Assembly (NCBI GenBank): GCA_023416135.1
Contig: JAEZIF010000330.1
Coordinates: forward strand, 1-8,041
Direction of reading: 5' to 3'
DNA: 8,041 nt
Source of the DNA: Pseudomonadota bacterium
GTDB lineage: Bacteria > Pseudomonadota > Alphaproteobacteria > Reyranellales > Reyranellaceae
The notes beneath the pieces were generated by a model. It was not told the origin of the DNA, ran no database searches, and saw nothing but the letters and a program-made list of their open reading frames with translations. A program made the position numbers and the translations under genes. This document shows positions 1-7,000 of this stretch, piece after piece (the first letter of the stretch is position 1; each line of letters starts with the position of its first letter).

Positions 1-211
1 CCCGGGGCGCGCGCCCGGGGGGGGCGCGGCCGGGGTCCAGGGCCACGATCTCGAGGTAGACCGAGTTGCCGAGCTGGAGCAGGTGGTTGTGGCTGCCCAT
101 GTAGTCGTGGCGCTGGCCAAAGGGGACGTCGATGTCGATGCACCTCCGCACGTGCGCAACCCCTTCCGCCAGGGTCGGGGCGACGATGGTGAGATGGTCA
201 AGCGCGAGCAC
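1..211 (-). CDS. Glyoxalase-like VOC family protein, N-terminal fragment
   Basis: Only the first 70 codons are visible; the gene continues past the left edge. The protein begins LALDHLTIVAPTLAEG and continues with GSHNHLLQLG and then VYLEIVALDPG. This is the usual start of the Glyoxalase_3 / VOC-type family: a beta strand carrying an early His in an LDHLTI motif, then a Met-Gly-x-His-Asn motif, then an L-x-LG-x-x-x-YLE-I strand. Family members are small cytosolic metal-binding or metal-independent enzymes of mostly unknown substrate, so no reaction can be named. I chose the GTG at 211-209 because the conserved LDHLTI strand follows within four residues and a GAGGG ribosome binding sequence (220-216) lies four bases upstream. 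An in-frame TTG at 232 is less likely. The gene is divergent from the tetR-like gene at 262, 50 bp away, and is probably controlled by it. Confidence 0.85.
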   Translation of the reverse strand, partial: MLALDHLTIVAPTLAEGVAHVRRCIDIDVPFGQRHDYMGSHNHLLQLGNSVYLEIVALDPGRAPPGRAPR

Positions 212-222
212 GATGCCCTCGC

Positions 223-261
223 GATATGTCAATGAACATATTATATGATGGATGACATATC
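223..261. promoter_or_regulatory. Nested palindromic operator, probably for the adjacent TetR-family repressor
   Basis: The 39 bp have dyad symmetry about base 242. The outer arms GATATGTCA (223-231) and TGACATATC (253-261) match over all 9 bp. The inner arms CATAT (237-241) and ATATG (243-247) flank the central T. In all, 15 of 19 base pairs are symmetric. The same stretch also reads as two tandem copies of ATATG-N8-CATAT, at 224-241 and 243-260, offset by 19 bp, each itself a palindrome of the size a TetR dimer binds. The element fills nearly all the space between the divergent VOC and tetR-like genes and ends one base before the repressor's ATG, so binding would block transcription or initiation in both directions. 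The symmetry is seen in the sequence; the binding protein is inferred from position. Confidence 0.75.
240..245 (-). promoter_or_regulatory. -10 box (TATAAT) for the VOC gene
   Basis: The minus strand reads TATAAT, a perfect sigma-70-type -10 hexamer, at 245-240, at the centre of the operator dyad. Transcription would start near 233, leaving about 22 nt before the GTG at 211. The -35 at 17-bp spacing (268-263, GGGGCA) matches the consensus at only 3 of 6 positions and falls in the first codons of tetR, so this would be a weak or activator-dependent promoter. On the plus strand the same bases offer TATTAT or TATATG as a -10 for tetR, also without a good -35. Confidence 0.45.
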
Positions 262-939
262 ATGCCCCAGAACCCCGCCCGAACCGCCCGCACCCGGGCC
301 GAGATCCTCGACCACGCCGGCCGCCTGTTCCGCCTGCGCGGCTATGCCGGCGCCAACATCGACGACGTCATGCTGGCGGCCGGACTGACGCGCGGTGCGT
401 TCTATGCGCACTTCAAGTCGAAGGACGACCTGTTCACCGAGGCGGTCATCGCGGGCACCGGCCTGCGCGCGCGGCTGCGCGGCGCGGAGCCGGCTGCGGT
501 GCTGAAGGCCTATCTCGACAAGGCCGAGCTCGTCGCCAGTGCGCCGACGTGCGTGCTCGCCGCCCTCGCCTCCGACGTTGCCCGCGCGCCCCTGCCGGCC
601 AGGCTCGCCTATGCCAACCTGCTCCACGCCGTGATCGGCGAACTGGCCGGCGCGAAGAGGCGCAAGCTCGCTGCCGACGCCACGGCCGCGGCGATCCTGG
701 CGGTCGGTGCGGTCGCGCTGGCCCGTGCGTCGGGCGACACGCGCTTGAGCGACTGGCTGGTCCGGTGCGCGCATCGGGCCGTCGTCTCCCTGCTCAGGCC
801 GCGAGCTTTGCCAGGGAAGAAACGATCGAGGTCACGCCGGAAAGCCGCTGGCGCCCGTCGTTCCAGGCGCGCTGCACGATCACGCGGTGATCGGGCCGCA
901 GCCGCACCAAAGGCGCGTTCTTCTGCAGCCAGGCGATGA
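262..939 (+). CDS. TetR/AcrR family transcriptional repressor with overprinted C-terminal tail
   Basis: The open frame encodes 225 residues. Residues 8-58 form the TetR_N DNA-binding domain: RAEILDHAGRLFRLRGY (helix 1), then IDDVMLAAGLTRGAFYAHF, the helix-turn-helix with the typical G-x-x-x-G-x-(F/L)-Y-x-H-F signature. Residues 60-180 are an Ala/Leu-rich helical ligand-binding and dimerisation domain containing CVLAALASDVARA. The ATG at 262 is preceded by a GGATGA sequence about seven bases upstream. Typical relatives stop near residue 180-195. Here the frame stays open to a TGA at 937-939, and codons 178-225 lie antisense to the end of mfd. That tail (181-225) holds 19 Arg/Lys and one acidic residue in 45, unlike the rest of the protein, so it is probably a fortuitous extension after loss of the native stop. 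The gene probably autoregulates through the operator at 223-261 and represses the divergent VOC gene. The inducer is unknown. Confidence 0.88.
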   Translation: MPQNPARTARTRAEILDHAGRLFRLRGYAGANIDDVMLAAGLTRGAFYAHFKSKDDLFTEAVIAGTGLRARLRGAEPAAVLKAYLDKAELVASAPTCVLAALASDVARAPLPARLAYANLLHAVIGELAGAKRRKLAADATAAAILAVGAVALARASGDTRLSDWLVRCAHRAVVSLLRPRALPGKKRSRSRRKAAGARRSRRAARSRGDRAAAAPKARSSAARR

Positions 940-3900
940 GCCTGTCGGGCTTGGCGAACTTGTTGTCGTGCAGCGACAGCACGACGGCCTTCTCGCCGGC
1001 ATCGATGCGGTCGACACCGGCCGCGCGGCACAGCACCTTCAGCGCCACGGTGTTCAGCAGGAACTCGGCCTCAGGCGGCATCTTGCCGAAGCGATCGACC
1101 ATCTCGGCGGCGAAGGAATCGATGTCGGCCTGGTTGGCCAGCGCGCCGATGCGCCGGTAGAGGCCCATGCGCACCGACAGGTCGGCGATGTACTCCTCGG
1201 GCAGCAGCACCGGGATGCCGAGATTGAGCTGCGGCGACCAGTCGGCCTGCTCCGCCTCCTGCGCCCTGCCCCGCGCCGCGTCGACCGCTTCTTCCAGGAG
1301 CTGCTGGTAGAGCTCGATACCGACTTCGCGGATGTGGCCGGATTGCTCTTCGCCCAAGAGGTTGCCGGCGCCTCGGATATCGAGGTCGTGGCTGGCGAGC
1401 TGGAAGCCCGCGCCCAAGGTGTCGAGCGTCTGCATGACCTCGAGCCGCTTGGAGGCCGCTTCGTTCAGCGCCTTGCCCGGCGGTACGGTGAGATAGGCAT
1501 AGGCCCGCATCTTACCGCGGCCGATACGGCCGCGCAGCTGATAGAGCTGGGCCAGGCCGAACATGTCGGCGCGATGGATCACCATGGTATTGGCATTGCG
1601 GATGTCGAGACCGCTCTCGACGATGTTGGTCGCCAACAGCACGTCGAACTTGCCGTCGACGAAGTCCTGCATGGTGTTCTCGATCGTGGTCGGCGGCATG
1701 CGGCCGTGCGCCATGGCCATGCGGATCTCCGGCACCAGCTCACGCAGCCGGCCCGCGACCTCCGCCAGGTCTTCGATGCGCGGGCAGACATAAAAGCTCT
1801 GCCCGCCGCGATACTGCTCGCGCAGCAGCGCCTCGCGCACGGTGACCGCGTCGAAGGGGGTCACGAAGGTGCGCACCGCCAGGCGATCGACCGGCGGCGT
1901 GGCGATCAGGCTCATGTCGCGCACGCCGGTCAGCGCGAGCTGCAGCGTGCGCGGGATCGGCGTCGCCGTCAGGGTCAGCACATGGACATCGGCCCGCAGC
2001 TCCTTCAGCCGCTCCTTGTGGCTGACGCCGAAATGCTGCTCCTCATCGACGATCAAGAGGCCGAGATCCTTGAACTCGATGCTCTTGGCCAGCAGCGCGT
2101 GGGTGCCGCAGACGATGTCCACGGTGCCCTCCTTGATCGCCTCCTTGGTGGCCTTGGCCTCCTTGGCGCCGACCAGCCGCGACAGGCGTCCGATCCGCAC
2201 CGGCAGGCCCTGGAAGCGCTCGCTGAAGGTGCGGTGGTGCTGACGCGCCAACAGCGTGGTCGGCGCGATGACCGCGACCTGCTTGCCCGACAGCGCCGCG
2301 ACGAAGGCGGCGCGCAGGGCGACCTCGGTCTTGCCGAAGCCGACGTCGCCGCATACCAGCCGGTCCATCGGCTTGCCCGAGGACATGTCGTCGATCACGT
2401 CGGAGATGGCCTGGAGCTGATCGTCGGTCTCGGCATACGGGAAGCGGGCGCAGAACTCCTCGTAGGCGCCCTCGGGCGGGCTCATGGTCTCGCCGCGCCG
2501 GATGGCGCGTTCGGCCGCGATCTTGATCAGCCGGTCGGCCATGTCGGCGATGCGCTGCTTGAGCTTCGCCTTGCGCGACTGCCAGGCGACGCCGCCCAGG
2601 CGGTCGAGGGCGACGCCTTCCTCCGCCGAGCCGTAGCGGGACAGCACGTCGATGTTCTCGACCGGCACGAAGAGCTTGTCGCCGCCTTCATAGGTAAGGC
2701 GCAGGCAGTCGTGCCGCGCGTTCTGGATCTCGAGGGTGATCAGGCCCTCGTAGCGGCCGACGCCGTGCTCACGGTGGACGACCAGGTCGCCGTCGCTCAG
2801 CGCCGCCGCTTCGGCGATGAAGCGCTCGGACGGCCGGCGCTTCTTGGCCGGGCGCGACAGGCGATCGCCTAAAATGTCCTCTTCGCCGATCACTTCCAGG
2901 GCATCGAGCACGAAGCCGTGCTCGACCGGCCAGACGGCGATGCCGAGCGCGCCGGGCGGCAGGCCCTGCACCGTCGCGAAGTCGGCGGCGGGAACCGGCG
3001 TCGTGGCGCCATGCTCCTGCAGCAGGTGCTGCAGGCGGCTCGCCGATCCCTCGGTGTAGCCCGCGATCAGCACGCGCCGTCCGGCGGCATTGGCCGCCTT
3101 CACATGCTCGGCCACCACGTCGAACAGGTTCACGCCTTGCGCGGTGCGCGCCCGTGCAAAGCCCTCGTGACGGCGGCCGGAGAGATCGATCGTGTTCGGC
3201 GCATCGGGCGCGGCGTCGAAGGTGGTGAACTGGCCGACGGCATGACCTTCGAGCAGGCGATCCCATTCCGACGGCTTCAGGTAGAGCCGTTCCGGCGGCA
3301 CAGGATTGTAGTCGGCGCCGCCGCTCATGCCGCCCTTGGCGCCGGTCTTGAGGCGGGCGTCGTAGTAGTCGGTTATGAGGTCGTGCCGGGCCTCGAAGGC
3401 TTCGGCGATCTGGTGATCGGCCGTGACGACCGCCTGCGGGCAGTAGTCCAGAACCGTCTCCAACCGCTCATGGAACAACGGCAACCAGTGCTCCATGCCG
3501 ACATGGCGCTGGCCCGCCGATATCGATTCGTAGAGCGCATCGTCGGTGGCGTTGCCGAACAGCTCGCGATAGCCGCCGCGAAAGCGCGCGATGCTCTCCT
3601 TGGTCAGCAGCACCTCGCTCACCGGCAGCAGCACGACCTCCTCGCGCGGGCCGGTGGAGCGCTGGCTCATGGGGTCGAACGAGCGGATCTCCTCCAGCAC
3701 GTCACCGAACAGGTCGAGCCGCAACGGCTCGGGCGTGCCGGGCGGGAACAGATCGACCAGGCCGCCGCGCACGGCGAACTCACCCGGCTCCATCACGGTC
3801 TCGGAGCGGCCGTAGCCGTTCTCCCCCAGGAATTTCATCAACCAGTTGACGTCGAGCGTCTGGCCCTTCCTCAGCATCACCGCCGACTCGGCGTAGAGGC

Positions 3901-4285
3901 TGCGCGGCGGCACCTTCTGCAGGGCAGCGCCGACCGATGCCAGGACGATGCGCGCCGGCGCTCCGGGCTTCTTGGGCGCTGCGAGCCGCACCAGGGTCTC
4001 CAGGCGCTCGGCGACGATGTCGGGATGTGGCGACATCCGGTCGTAGGGCAGACAGTCCCAGGCCGGGAAGATCAGCACCTCGCGCTCGGGGGCGAAAAAG
4101 CGGAGGCCGTCCTGCAGCCGCTCCAGCCGCTGGCCGTCGCGCGCCACGTGCAGAATGTCCTGGCCACCGGTGCTGCGGGCGAGTTCGGCCAGCGCCAGGG
4201 CGTCGGCGCCCTCGGGCAGGCCGGCGACCGTCCAGCGACCGGGCTTGCGGGGGATGACGGACAGGGTATCGGAAAGCGACGCCAC
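794..4285 (-). CDS. mfd: Transcription-repair coupling factor Mfd
   Basis: Mfd is a 1163-residue cytosolic ATP-dependent DNA translocase (E. coli Mfd is 1148). It binds RNA polymerase stalled at lesions, pushes it off and hands the site to UvrA for nucleotide excision repair. Visible domains are: an N-terminal UvrB-like module (about 15-330, with FPAWDCLPYDRMSPHPDI at 73-90); a CarD-like RNA polymerase-interaction domain (about 497-560, DGDLVVHREHGVGRYEG); and an SF2 helicase core with Walker A GDVGFGKT (646-653), APTTLLARQHH (674-684), DEEQ box (747-750), TATPIPRT (773-780) and QLRGRIGRG (916-924). The TRG motif lies at about 954-985 and a C-terminal TRCF domain at about 1020-1125. All helicase motifs look intact. 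The start is the GTG at 4285, two bases after the sdhE stop. GAGG at 4297-4294, inside the end of sdhE, gives an 8-nt spacing, so translation is probably coupled to sdhE. The 3' end overlaps the convergent tetR-like gene by 146 bp, with no terminator between them. Confidence 0.98.
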   Translation of the reverse strand: MASLSDTLSVIPRKPGRWTVAGLPEGADALALAELARSTGGQDILHVARDGQRLERLQDGLRFFAPEREVLIFPAWDCLPYDRMSPHPDIVAERLETLVRLAAPKKPGAPARIVLASVGAALQKVPPRSLYAESAVMLRKGQTLDVNWLMKFLGENGYGRSETVMEPGEFAVRGGLVDLFPPGTPEPLRLDLFGDVLEEIRSFDPMSQRSTGPREEVVLLPVSEVLLTKESIARFRGGYRELFGNATDDALYESISAGQRHVGMEHWLPLFHERLETVLDYCPQAVVTADHQIAEAFEARHDLITDYYDARLKTGAKGGMSGGADYNPVPPERLYLKPSEWDRLLEGHAVGQFTTFDAAPDAPNTIDLSGRRHEGFARARTAQGVNLFDVVAEHVKAANAAGRRVLIAGYTEGSASRLQHLLQEHGATTPVPAADFATVQGLPPGALGIAVWPVEHGFVLDALEVIGEEDILGDRLSRPAKKRRPSERFIAEAAALSDGDLVVHREHGVGRYEGLITLEIQNARHDCLRLTYEGGDKLFVPVENIDVLSRYGSAEEGVALDRLGGVAWQSRKAKLKQRIADMADRLIKIAAERAIRRGETMSPPEGAYEEFCARFPYAETDDQLQAISDVIDDMSSGKPMDRLVCGDVGFGKTEVALRAAFVAALSGKQVAVIAPTTLLARQHHRTFSERFQGLPVRIGRLSRLVGAKEAKATKEAIKEGTVDIVCGTHALLAKSIEFKDLGLLIVDEEQHFGVSHKERLKELRADVHVLTLTATPIPRTLQLALTGVRDMSLIATPPVDRLAVRTFVTPFDAVTVREALLREQYRGGQSFYVCPRIEDLAEVAGRLRELVPEIRMAMAHGRMPPTTIENTMQDFVDGKFDVLLATNIVESGLDIRNANTMVIHRADMFGLAQLYQLRGRIGRGKMRAYAYLTVPPGKALNEAASKRLEVMQTLDTLGAGFQLASHDLDIRGAGNLLGEEQSGHIREVGIELYQQLLEEAVDAARGRAQEAEQADWSPQLNLGIPVLLPEEYIADLSVRMGLYRRIGALANQADIDSFAAEMVDRFGKMPPEAEFLLNTVALKVLCRAAGVDRIDAGEKAVVLSLHDNKFAKPDRLIAWLQKNAPLVRLRPDHRVIVQRAWNDGRQRLSGVTSIVSSLAKLAA

Positions 4286-4287
4286 TC

Positions 4288-4557
4288 CTAGAACCTCACA
4301 CGAAATGCCTTGAGCCTGCGCAACACCGCTGTGTCCTCCCCGGGAGGGACCTCCGCCTGGCCGGTGACCCAGTCGAAGATGTCGTTGTCGCCGCGGGTCA
4401 GCAGGCGCTCGTACTGGTCGAGCTCGTCGGCGCCGAACTCGGCGATATGGGCGCGCGCGAACTGGCCGAGGAGAATGTCGTTCTCCTTGTTGCCACGATA
4501 GATGCTGCGATAGAGCAAACGCTTACGCCGCGTCTCGAGATCCATCTCGCGCGTCAT
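4288..4557 (-). CDS. sdhE: Succinate dehydrogenase assembly factor SdhE (FAD assembly factor, DUF339/Sdh5 family)
   Basis: This is an 89-residue protein of the SdhE/YgfY/Sdh5 family (usually 80-100 residues). The family promotes covalent attachment of FAD to the SdhA subunit of succinate dehydrogenase in the cytosol. Visible hallmarks are an N-terminal basic helix (RRKRLLYRSIYRG), the R-G-x-x-E motif needed for flavinylation at R21-G22-N-K-E25, then DILLGQFARAH, the YERLL helix (49-53), and NDIFDWVTG (58-66), the family's D-x-(D/E)-(L/I)-(Y/F)-x-W signature. One small oddity is ND at 26-27 where relatives usually have a hydrophobic residue before the Asp. ATG 4557 has a GGGGA ribosome binding sequence (4566-4562) four bases upstream; Met5 is a possible alternative start. 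The gene sits two bases upstream of mfd and divergent from recG, so sdhE-mfd is presumably one transcript. No sdhABCD genes are in the window. Confidence 0.93.
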   Translation of the reverse strand: MTREMDLETRRKRLLYRSIYRGNKENDILLGQFARAHIAEFGADELDQYERLLTRGDNDIFDWVTGQAEVPPGEDTAVLRRLKAFRVRF

Positions 4558-4580
4558 GTTTTCCCCAGAAGGCGGCGTAG

Positions 4581-4609
4581 CATATAGGTGTCGGCGATGG
4601 TGAAGTCAC
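4581..4609 (-). promoter_or_regulatory. Candidate promoter for sdhE-mfd
   Basis: The minus strand has GTGACT (4609-4604; 4 of 6 matches to TTGACA), a 17-bp spacer, and TATATG (4586-4581; 4 of 6 to TATAAT). Transcription would begin near 4574, some 17 nt before the sdhE ATG. It is the best-placed match in the 74-bp sdhE/recG intergenic region. For recG on the plus strand the overlapping TATAGG (4583-4588) could serve as a -10, but its -35 (TTTCCC, 4560-4565) is poor. Assigned from consensus only. Confidence 0.35.
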
Positions 4610-4631
4610 GTGGCCAAAAAGCCCAGAAGCG

Positions 4632-6713
4632 ATGCGTCCGCAGAGCCTGACACCCCTGTTCGCCCAGACCACGTCGCTGCCCGGGATCGGGCCGCGACTG
4701 GGCAAGCTCGTGGAGAAACTTGCAGGCCCGCTGGTCGTCGACCTGCTGTGGCACCTGCCCTTCGCCGTGGTCGACCGGCGCAACGCACCCGAGGTAGCGC
4801 AGGCCAAGGCGGGCGACATCGCCACCCTCACCGTGACCGTCGACGAACACCTGGTGCCGCGCAATCCGCGCCAGCCCTACCGCGTGTGGTGCAGCGACGA
4901 GACCGGCCGGCTCTGCCTCACCTACTTCAACGGCCGCGAGGACTACCTGAAGAAGCTGCTGCCGCCCGGCGAGGTTCGCGTGGTGAGCGGCAAGGTCGAG
5001 GTCTACCAAGGCGAGGTGCAGGTGACGCACCCCGACCATGTCGTGCCGCTCGACCAGCGCGACCAGATCCTGCGCGTCGAGCCCGTCTACGGCCTGACCG
5101 CCGGCCTCACCCAGCGGCCGGTGCAGAAGGCCATCGCCGCCGCCGTCGAGCGCGCGCCCGCATTGCCCGAATGGCAGGACGCGGAGTTCGTCAGGCGCAA
5201 CAAGTGGGACGGCTGGCATGCCGCCCTGGCACGCGCCCATGCGCCGGAAGAGCCGACGGACCTCTCGCCGATGCACCCGCCACGCGCCCGCCTCGCCTTC
5301 GACGAGCTCTTGGCGAGCCAGCTCGCCATTGCCCTGGTGCGCCATCACAACCGCACCGTCGCGGGCCACGCCACCAAGGGCGACGGCCGGCTGCGGGAGA
5401 AGGTGCTGAAAAGCCTGCCGTTCGAGCTGACGCCGAGCCAGAAGGGCGCGATCGCCGAGATCGAGCTCGACCTCGGCAAGCCCGAGCGCATGATCCGCCT
5501 GCTGCAGGGCGACGTCGGCAGCGGCAAGACCCTGGTCGCCCTGCTCGCCATGCTGGTCTGCGTCGAAGCCGGCGCCCAGGCCGCGCTGATGGCGCCGACC
5601 GAGATCCTGGCACGCCAGCATCACGCCACCATCGCACCGCTGGCCGAGGCGGCCGGCATGCGGCTCGCCCTGCTGACCGGCCGCGACGGGCAGAAGCAGA
5701 AGAAGGAAACCCTGCGGGCCCTCGCCGACGGTTCGATTCACCTCGTCGTCGGCACGCATGCATTGGTGCAGGAGGAGGTCGAGTTCTCGGACCTCGCGCT
5801 GGCCGTGGTGGACGAGCAGCACCGCTTCGGCGTCCATCAGCGCATGGCGTTGTCGTCCAAGGGCCATGCCGTCGACCTGCTGGTGATGACGGCGACCCCT
5901 ATCCCGCGCACGCTCATGCTGGCGGCCTATGGCGATCTCGATGTGTCCAAGCTCACCGAGAAGCCGGCCGGTCGCCAGCCGATCGACACGCGCACCATCC
6001 CGCTGGAGCGCGTCGCCGAGGTTGCCGACGCCGTCGGCCGCCAGATTGCGGGCGGGGGGCGAGTCTACTGGGTGTGCCCGCTGATCGAGGAATCCGAGGA
6101 CGTCGACCTCGCCAACGCCGAGGAACGCTTCCGCCAGTTGAGCGCGCGTTTCCCCGGCAAGGCCGGGCTGGTCCATGGCCGTCTGAAGGGCGCCGAACGC
6201 GAGGCGACCATGGCGGCGTTCGCCGACGGGCGATTGTCGATCCTGGTCGCGACTACGGTGATCGAGGTCGGCGTCGACGTGCCGGCTGCGACCGTCATGG
6301 TGATCGAGCACGCCGAGCGCTTTGGCTTGGCCCAGCTCCACCAGCTGCGCGGCCGCGTCGGCCGCGGCGCCGCCAAGTCGACCTGCCTGCTGCTCTACGC
6401 CCAGCCGCTCGGCGAGACGGCGAAGGCCCGTCTCGCCATCATGCGCGAAACCGAGGACGGGTTCCGCATCGCCGAGGAGGACCTGCGCCTGCGCGGCGCC
6501 GGCGAGCTCCTGGGCACCCGGCAAAGCGGCCTGCCCGACATGCGACTGGCCGACCTCGCGGCCCATGCCGAGCTCCTGCAGGCGGCCCGCGATGACGCGC
6601 GCCTCGTCATCGAGCGCGATCCCGACCTGCAGTCCGAACGCGGCGCGGCTCTGCGCGCCCTGCTCTATCTCTTTCGCCGCGACGATGCGGTAAGGACGCT
6701 GCGGGCGGGATAA
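4632..6713 (+). CDS. recG: ATP-dependent DNA helicase RecG
   Basis: The protein is 693 residues, the same length as E. coli RecG. RecG binds branched DNA and remodels stalled replication forks and Holliday junctions by double-strand translocation. An N-terminal helical segment with a helix-hairpin-helix-like SLPGIGPRLGKLVEKLAG (15-32) and LLWHLP (38-43) leads into the wedge/OB-fold domain (about 55-150, with VWCSDETGRLCLTYFNGR). The SF2 core follows: LTPSQ (266-270), Walker A GDVGSGKT (293-300), APTEILARQHH (321-331), the DEQH box in DEQHRFGV (394-401), TATPIPRTL (420-428), QLRGRVGRG (571-579), and the TRG translocation hairpin with LRLRGAGELLGTRQSG (618-633). The ATG at 4632 fits the family N-terminus (LTPLFA...SLPG), but only a weak AGAAG (4625-4629) lies upstream. 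The gene is divergent from sdhE-mfd and ends in TAA, followed at once by a GC-rich hairpin. Confidence 0.98.
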   Translation: MRPQSLTPLFAQTTSLPGIGPRLGKLVEKLAGPLVVDLLWHLPFAVVDRRNAPEVAQAKAGDIATLTVTVDEHLVPRNPRQPYRVWCSDETGRLCLTYFNGREDYLKKLLPPGEVRVVSGKVEVYQGEVQVTHPDHVVPLDQRDQILRVEPVYGLTAGLTQRPVQKAIAAAVERAPALPEWQDAEFVRRNKWDGWHAALARAHAPEEPTDLSPMHPPRARLAFDELLASQLAIALVRHHNRTVAGHATKGDGRLREKVLKSLPFELTPSQKGAIAEIELDLGKPERMIRLLQGDVGSGKTLVALLAMLVCVEAGAQAALMAPTEILARQHHATIAPLAEAAGMRLALLTGRDGQKQKKETLRALADGSIHLVVGTHALVQEEVEFSDLALAVVDEQHRFGVHQRMALSSKGHAVDLLVMTATPIPRTLMLAAYGDLDVSKLTEKPAGRQPIDTRTIPLERVAEVADAVGRQIAGGGRVYWVCPLIEESEDVDLANAEERFRQLSARFPGKAGLVHGRLKGAEREATMAAFADGRLSILVATTVIEVGVDVPAATVMVIEHAERFGLAQLHQLRGRVGRGAAKSTCLLLYAQPLGETAKARLAIMRETEDGFRIAEEDLRLRGAGELLGTRQSGLPDMRLADLAAHAELLQAARDDARLVIERDPDLQSERGAALRALLYLFRRDDAVRTLRAG

Positions 6714-6742
6714 GACGCACCGTATCGTGTTCGCGGGGCGTC
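6714..6742 (+). terminator. Possible recG transcript-end hairpin
   Basis: The stem begins at the first base after the recG TAA. GACGC (6714-6718) pairs with GCGTC (6738-6742). After one A/G mismatch, CCGT (6720-6723) pairs with GCGG (6733-6736) with one G-T wobble, and the loop is nine bases. No T-run follows (ATAGGACC), so it is not a canonical intrinsic terminator. It may instead act as a 3'-end stabilising hairpin. Confidence 0.3.
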
Positions 6743-6922
6743 ATAGGACCAGCCTCCAACCCCTTGATGATAGTTCGAATTGACTGTCGGCGATACCTTT
6801 GGCCTGTCGCATGAATCGCGACCGTTGCGACATTCGTCTTCCCGCCCTTGGTACGAGAGCGCAGGCCCGATCGTCGTTGGCAGGTACGGCAGCCCGTCCA
6901 ACTGGACTCAGCCGGACGGACC

Positions 6923-6946
6923 GACCGCTTCGGGGGAGAAGTGGTC
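6923..6946. repeat. 9-bp hairpin in the recG-DUF4139 gap
   Basis: GACCGCTTC (6923-6931) pairs with GAAGTGGTC (6938-6946) through one G-T wobble around a GGGGGA loop. GCCG (6911-6914) can extend the stem by pairing with CGGC (6947-6950) across an eight-base bulge. Alternatively GCCGGAC (6911-6917) and GTCCGGC (6944-6950) form a perfect 7-bp inverted repeat. No U-tract follows on either strand, so I do not call it a terminator. It may be part of a structured RNA. Confidence 0.4.
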
Positions 6947-7000
6947 CGGCAACATGGTCGGAAAAACGATGGATCGAGCGATGAGCCACTACACTCTGTC

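Noticed and set aside
227..232. TTGACA on the minus strand as a -35 for the VOC gene
   Set aside because: It lies only 16 bases before the GTG start, so its -10 and start site would fall inside the conserved N-terminal coding sequence. It is part of the operator dyad instead.
252..890. Overlapping 212-codon plus-strand frame starting at the ATG at 252
   Set aside because: It is out of frame with the clear TetR helix-turn-helix encoded from 262; its product is Arg/Pro-rich without domains.
887..2872. 661-codon open frame on the plus strand within mfd, with another at 2918-4291
   Set aside because: They lie antisense to an intact, fully recognisable mfd. Their products are Arg/Gln/His/Ala-rich with no domain pattern. 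Long antisense frames are expected from strong GC bias at third codon positions.
4554..6566. 670-codon minus-strand frame and 661-codon plus-strand frame (4610-6595) over recG
   Set aside because: Both are shadows of recG, which carries every SF2 motif in its own frame. The shadow products are low-complexity, rich in Arg/Pro or His/Gln, with no recognisable fold.
6741..6989. 82-codon minus-strand frame in the same gap
   Set aside because: It has a GTG start without a good ribosome binding site, an Arg/Ser-rich product and no recognisable motif. The TTGACA upstream (7021-7016) has no matching -10.
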